Positions 60,393-64,000 of a stretch of DNA of 64,000 bases are shown here, in pieces. Positions within the stretch are counted from its first letter, which is position 1. Each line of letters opens with the position of its first letter. Location: NCBI GenBank assembly GCA_944389885.1, contig CALXNZ010000003.1:1-64000 (forward strand). Direction: 5' to 3'. Made by a program: the position numbers and the translations under genes. The notes beneath the pieces were generated by a model that was not told where the DNA came from, did not search any database, and saw only the letters and a list, made by a program, of their open reading frames with translations. The stretch is from an uncultured Opitutales bacterium (GTDB lineage Bacteria; Verrucomicrobiota; Verrucomicrobiia; Opitutales; Intestinicryptomonadaceae).

Positions 60393-61585
60393 AGAAATTG
60401 TTATACATATTCTTGACGCTCGCTTTTGTTTCAACGGCAATGGCGCAGGACACGACTCCCGGAATGCTTAAGCAGAGAAAGTTTTTCGACAAGCCGGAAC
60501 TTTACGAAGCTTTGAGCATTTATTCAAATAGGGAGGCTAATGCCGAACTAATTCGCGAGTACGAAGCTAAGCCGGCGGAATTTAAGCCCGAACAGTTGAT
60601 GCCGGTGGTGTCTTGCTACATGGCTTTCAACAATATCCCGGCGGCTAAGAAAACCTTGGAGCTGTTTCTGGTGGCCCGCCCCAACAATCAGCGCGCTCTT
60701 CGCACGATGGGAACGCTCTGCCTGCTCAGCAACGACCATCAGGGAGCGATAGATAATTTTAAGAAAGCTTACGAATCGGGAGACAAAACCGCCCTGAAGA
60801 GTCTTGCCAGCGCGTACCTTTTGGCGAAGCAGCCTGCGGCTTTAAAACCGTATATAGACAGCCTGAAGGAAATGGCTAAAAAAGATTTAGAAGCTCTCAA
60901 TATAGTTTTAATATATGCGGTGGGAGATAAGAATACGCAAGACGAAGCAATGTTTAAGGAAGTGTTGAGCTCTGTGGACACGAGGGAAATTCTTCGCGGA
61001 GCGTCTATGGACGGGCTTTCGGCCATATTGAGGATATACTTGGCAAAGAGAGACTTGTGGCCTGCGACCGCCCTTGCTATTCCCGCGCGCGCGGCGGCGT
61101 TGGGAGAGCTTTGGCTCCCCGCTTTACAAGCCTATGAGAAAGCTTTGGAAGCTAATCCGAAAGATATTATGGCTCTGCGGGGGGTATCGCTTGTTTATTA
61201 TCGCACCGGCGACGTACAGAGGGCGATTGACTCTATCAAAGCCGCAATGGCGGCCGGAGACAAGGAAGCGGCCTCCGACGGTGTTGAGCTTGCAATAATA
61301 ACCGCAAGACAAGATATTTGGGACCAGTTTAAAGAAGCCGCAAAAAGTATAAAAATAAATCCGGCCGTCCGCGCCGGCATGGTTCAATTCTCGAATTCCA
61401 GGGACGGCTATGCTGATATGTTCTTTATGGCTTGCGAAGGCGAAGGCAGCGAGCCGCTTTTTAAGGACGCTGGAGTTATGGAGCTAATAGCAAACGGGCT
61501 CAAAAAATATGGTACGGATCCTCGCGCGGCAGCGTTGAAATCGAAGTATGATGAGGCCGCGAAAACCCTGCCAAAGAAATCCTGA
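60389..61585 (+). CDS. Periplasmic TPR-repeat protein
   Basis: 398 residues with a signal peptide (1-19, ending STAMAQ). About eight TPR-type helix pairs follow, such as NQRALRTMGTLCLLSNDHQG and ALRGVSLVYYRTGDVQRAID. No enzymatic motif. It is translationally coupled to coaX, though no link between the two functions is apparent. Confidence 0.75.
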   Translation: MKKLLYIFLTLAFVSTAMAQDTTPGMLKQRKFFDKPELYEALSIYSNREANAELIREYEAKPAEFKPEQLMPVVSCYMAFNNIPAAKKTLELFLVARPNNQRALRTMGTLCLLSNDHQGAIDNFKKAYESGDKTALKSLASAYLLAKQPAALKPYIDSLKEMAKKDLEALNIVLIYAVGDKNTQDEAMFKEVLSSVDTREILRGASMDGLSAILRIYLAKRDLWPATALAIPARAAALGELWLPALQAYEKALEANPKDIMALRGVSLVYYRTGDVQRAIDSIKAAMAAGDKEAASDGVELAIITARQDIWDQFKEAAKSIKINPAVRAGMVQFSNSRDGYADMFFMACEGEGSEPLFKDAGVMELIANGLKKYGTDPRAAALKSKYDEAAKTLPKKS

Positions 61586-61615
61586 AAAATTTTGTAAAAT
61601 TATTTGTAATTGTTG

Positions 61616-61646
61616 CGGGAGAGGTTGAAAATCTCTCCCGTTTTTT
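61616..61646 (+). terminator. Terminator ending directly at the next start codon
   Basis: An 8-bp perfect stem CGGGAGAG/CTCTCCCG with a nine-base loop is followed by six Ts. The T run abuts the ATG at 61647. Confidence 0.8.
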
Positions 61647-61895
61647 ATGGCGAAAACTCCAAAGAAGAAAAAGACGGATTTTGCGGCTTTGAACAGTCCG
61701 TTTATGCGAATTCCCGGAATGCGCGTTGAAGGGGCGAGAGCTTTGCTCGACCTGGGCAATCGCGAAATATACCAGTTGCGCGGACGCGACCCAAATTCTC
61801 TTTGGGAAGACTTAAAGAAGAAGCGCGTAATTGAAAATCCCGATATTCGGCGACTTCTTGAGATAGCCGTAGAATTTGCGGATTCTGAAGATTGA
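61647..61895 (+). CDS. Helix-hairpin-helix Cdd1-family protein
   Basis: 82 residues. Residues 18-80 match the Cdd1 / 'pathogenicity locus' helix-hairpin-helix family: IPGMRVEGARALLDLG, then the YQLRGRDPNSLWEDL block, then DIRRLLEIAVEFAD. These proteins probably bind nucleic acid; no reaction is known. The N-terminus is Lys-rich. The ATG is directly behind a terminator T run and has no normal ribosome-binding site, so the start or its regulation is unusual. Confidence 0.75.
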   Translation: MAKTPKKKKTDFAALNSPFMRIPGMRVEGARALLDLGNREIYQLRGRDPNSLWEDLKKKRVIENPDIRRLLEIAVEFADSED

Positions 61896-61913
61896 CTTTT
61901 TGAAAGAAATAAG

Positions 61914-62699
61914 ATGGATAAATTGATTATCGGCAATAGGGAGTTCGGTTCGCGTTTGTTTTTGGGAACCGGCAAATTTTCTTCGCCGCAGGTAATGCGG
62001 GAGACTATTTCCGCAAGCGGGGCTTCCGTGGCAACTGTAGCCTTAAGGAGGGTTAACCTTAAGGAAAAAGACGCAAGCGCGGATTTGGCGGAACACCTTG
62101 ATCCGTCAAAATATCTCATCTTGCCCAATACTTCTGGGGCAACATGCGCAGAGGAAGCGTTGCGCTTGGCGAGGCTCGGCAGGGAGGCCGGTTTCGGAAA
62201 TTTTGTAAAACTTGAGATTCATCCCGATCCCAACTATCTTCTACCCGATCCTGTCGAGACATTGAAAGCCACAAAAATGCTTTCGGACGAAGGTTTTGTG
62301 GTTATGGCGTACATGAGCGCCGATCCAATGTTGGCTCTCAGGCTCCAAGATGCCGGGGCGGCCGCCCTGATGCCGCTTGGGGCTCCGATAGGCACAAACA
62401 GGGGGCTTGAGACTCGCGGACAAATTAGCATAATGATTGATATGTGCGACAGGCCGGTAGTTGTTGACGCCGGGCTCGGATTGCCATCGCACGCCGCCGC
62501 CGCAATGGAAATGGGGGCGGCCGCCGTGATGGTGAATACGGCGGTAGCAGTTGCCAGGGATCCCGTATCTATGGGAGTGGCTTTTGCAAAAGCCGTTGAA
62601 GCGGGAAGGGCTGCGTACTTAAATGCGGGGGCGTCGGCTTCTGGGGAAAGCCTATTTGCGTCGGCGACAAGTCCGTTAACCGGGTTTCTTGAGAAATGA
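61914..62699 (+). CDS. thiG: Thiazole synthase
   Basis: Builds the thiazole phosphate of thiamine from deoxyxylulose phosphate, dehydroglycine and ThiS thiocarboxylate. A 261-residue TIM barrel with FLGTGKFSSPQVM, LPNTSGATCAEEALRLARL, FVKLEIHPDPNYLLPD (catalytic Lys), APIGTNRGL and VDAGLGLPSHAAAAMEMGA. Complete. Its stop overlaps thiH by 4 bp. thiS and thiF are not in the window, and no TPP riboswitch is seen upstream. Confidence 0.97.
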   Translation: MDKLIIGNREFGSRLFLGTGKFSSPQVMRETISASGASVATVALRRVNLKEKDASADLAEHLDPSKYLILPNTSGATCAEEALRLARLGREAGFGNFVKLEIHPDPNYLLPDPVETLKATKMLSDEGFVVMAYMSADPMLALRLQDAGAAALMPLGAPIGTNRGLETRGQISIMIDMCDRPVVVDAGLGLPSHAAAAMEMGAAAVMVNTAVAVARDPVSMGVAFAKAVEAGRAAYLNAGASASGESLFASATSPLTGFLEK

Positions 62700-63820
62700 A
62701 AGACACTTTTTTAGAAGAGATACAGTCTTGCGATCTGCATAGGCTCGCGGATTTATCGGAAAATGCTTCGGATTCCGATGTGAAGGCGGTTGTCTCTCGG
62801 GGCGTGGCGTCGAATTTGGAGGATTTTGCAATACTTATATCTCCGGCGGCGTTAAAATATATAGAGCAAATGGCCCGCATATCTGCGGGTATAACCCGCA
62901 GGTATTTCGGCAGGACGATGCGGATTTTCGCCCCGCTTTATGTGAGCAACCAATGCGTAAACAACTGCGTATATTGCGGGTTTGCGGTTCGCAATAAGAT
63001 AGAGAGGCGCACGTTGTCGCTACAAGAGGTGGCGCGCGAAGTTGATGCGGTGCATTCTCTCGGATTTCGCAATATCCTGCTCGTGGCTTCGGAAAACCCG
63101 AAACTTGTGTCGTCGGGATATATGGAAGATGTAGTCAGGATAGCGGCTCGCAAGATGCCTTCGGTGTCGATAGAAATAGCGCCCTCTTCCGTGGAGGACT
63201 ACTCCAAATATGTGGCTGCCGGTTGCGAAGGCCTTACAGTTTTTCAGGAAACCTATGATCCGGAGGTTTATCCTACTCTTCACCCCAGCGGTCCGAAATC
63301 CGTGTATGAGTGGAGGCTTGCCACTCCGGAGCGCGGGGCAAAGGCCGGAATGCGCAAATTGGGATTGGGGCCTTTGCTCGGAGTTAACAGGTGGCGGTAT
63401 GAAATGATTGCCGTGGCTCTGCACGCAAAGTTCCTAACGCACAAAGCTTGGAGAAGTCAAATATCCATAAGCTTGCCCCGAATGCGTCCTGCGGAGGGCG
63501 GATATGTCTGCAAACCCGGAAATATTCCTTCCGACAGCGAACTCGTGCTATCGGTATGCGCATTGCGAATGTTTTTAAGCAGGCTTGCGATAGTTGTATC
63601 CACGCGCGAAAGCAGGGCTTTGCGCGACGGGCTCATGGGTTTGGGGGTCACTCAGATGAGCGCCTTCAGCAGCACTATGCCGGGGGGATATGCCGACCGC
63701 AAGGAAAGCGGGGAACAATTCCGCATAGACGATTCCCGCTCTCCATCGGAATTTGCGGAAGCGCTAAAAGCGAAGGGTTTGGATCCCGTATGGAAAGATT
63801 TTGACTCTGCATTGATTTAA
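62696..63820 (+). CDS. thiH: 2-iminoacetate synthase ThiH
   Basis: Radical-SAM tyrosine lyase that feeds dehydroglycine to ThiG. The CVNNCVYC cluster motif (CxxxCxxC) is at about residues 84-91 within YVSNQCVNNCVYCGF. The SIEIAPSSVEDYSKYVAAGCEGLTVFQETYD segment carries substrate residues, and SISLPRMRPAEGGY belongs to the biotin/thiamine-associated C-terminal region. 374 residues, full length. The presence of ThiH rather than ThiO points to an anaerobic lifestyle. Confidence 0.97.
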   Translation: MKDTFLEEIQSCDLHRLADLSENASDSDVKAVVSRGVASNLEDFAILISPAALKYIEQMARISAGITRRYFGRTMRIFAPLYVSNQCVNNCVYCGFAVRNKIERRTLSLQEVAREVDAVHSLGFRNILLVASENPKLVSSGYMEDVVRIAARKMPSVSIEIAPSSVEDYSKYVAAGCEGLTVFQETYDPEVYPTLHPSGPKSVYEWRLATPERGAKAGMRKLGLGPLLGVNRWRYEMIAVALHAKFLTHKAWRSQISISLPRMRPAEGGYVCKPGNIPSDSELVLSVCALRMFLSRLAIVVSTRESRALRDGLMGLGVTQMSAFSSTMPGGYADRKESGEQFRIDDSRSPSEFAEALKAKGLDPVWKDFDSALI

Positions 63821-63839
63821 TTCTAAAATATACACTAAT

Positions 63840-64000
63840 ATGAAAAAAATAATCGCTGCCATATATATAGCATGTTATGCGTTTACAACCTTTGCAGTTC
63901 AGCCAGAGTTCACTATAAGGACATCTTCCCCCGCGAAATTTTCATCTGAGGTGTTTGGATTTATGCGCAAAGTTTTTCCAAATCCCCAGGCGGAAATGGG
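63840..64000 (+). CDS. N-terminal part of a secreted protein, cut by the window end
   Basis: 53 codons from an ATG at 63840, 19 bases after the thiH stop. The peptide opens with a signal sequence (residues 1-19, ending TTFA) and then a polar stretch with no family match yet. The frame is open to the last base. Confidence 0.6.
   Translation, partial: MKKIIAAIYIACYAFTTFAVQPEFTIRTSSPAKFSSEVFGFMRKVFPNPQAEM

Noticed and set aside
61586-61913. TPP riboswitch ahead of thiGH
   Set aside because: No CTGAGA-type thi-box core is visible; the stretch holds a terminator and the Cdd1-type gene.

Overview
The window looks like ordinary chromosome from a Gram-negative bacterium. I would place it in the PVC superphylum, most likely an anaerobic or gut-associated Verrucomicrobium of the Opitutae type. 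The placement is an inference from several signs: a type II secretion set, a TonB/ExbB/ExbD system, lipobox-bearing lipoproteins, a long (604-residue) plant/Chlamydia-type IspG, and an arginine decarboxylase plus antiporter pair that closely resembles chlamydial AaxB/AaxC. No rRNA, phage, IS element or CRISPR array is visible. Coding density is high, and 4-bp ATGA overlaps between consecutive genes are very common.

Layout. 1-5050: a Phe tRNA (minus), then rodZ, a Dabb protein, a CCA-adding enzyme and grpE-dnaJ. 5066-12913: a large secreted GH42-like glycosidase (minus), a 600-bp non-coding stretch, riboflavin synthase with a secreted nuclease/phosphatase-fold protein, then minus-strand genes for a GYF_2 membrane protein, MnmE and a DUF192 lipoprotein. 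12968-23604: thirteen packed plus-strand genes. They are an M24 peptidase, an HtrA-like protein without a catalytic triad, a type-2 TonB system (DUF3450, two ExbB, ExbD, TonB, TPR), folP-folB-folK, rsmI and a Ppx/GppA phosphatase. 23722-28705: gyrB-gyrA (minus). 28963-35557: minus-strand ispG, rseP, dxr, cdsA and uppS, headed by an SRP RNA gene. 35698-39146: tpiA, pgk and gap (minus). 39419-44294: a 42-residue membrane microprotein, a CPBP protease, a Dus enzyme, a TPR protein and a 645-residue membrane protein of unknown function. 44402-50655: a secreted TIM-barrel isomerase-like protein, pta, the aaxBC-like arginine/agmatine module, a lipoprotein and cysE. 50746-58980: a type II secretion operon gspD, gspC-like, gspE, gspF and a TPR membrane protein (minus). 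59226-64000: a small lipoprotein, coaX, a TPR protein, a Cdd1-type HhH protein, thiG, thiH and the start of a secreted protein.

How the genes fit together. Envelope biogenesis and energy transfer dominate: RodZ, UppS, CdsA, RseP, T2SS and TonB. They sit beside cofactor pathways (riboflavin, folate, thiamine, CoA, the MEP isoprenoid route) and lower glycolysis with Pta for acetyl-CoA conversion. DXR, IspG and UppS lie in one gene row that links isoprenoid precursor supply to undecaprenyl phosphate. The most distinctive pieces are the Chlamydia-like arginine decarboxylation module, the protease-dead HtrA homologue joined to the TonB operon, and the unknown TPR/membrane-protein pair at 41110-44294. 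Nothing clearly amounts to a wholly new defence or mobile system. Functional calls come from reading motifs by eye; no database search was run.
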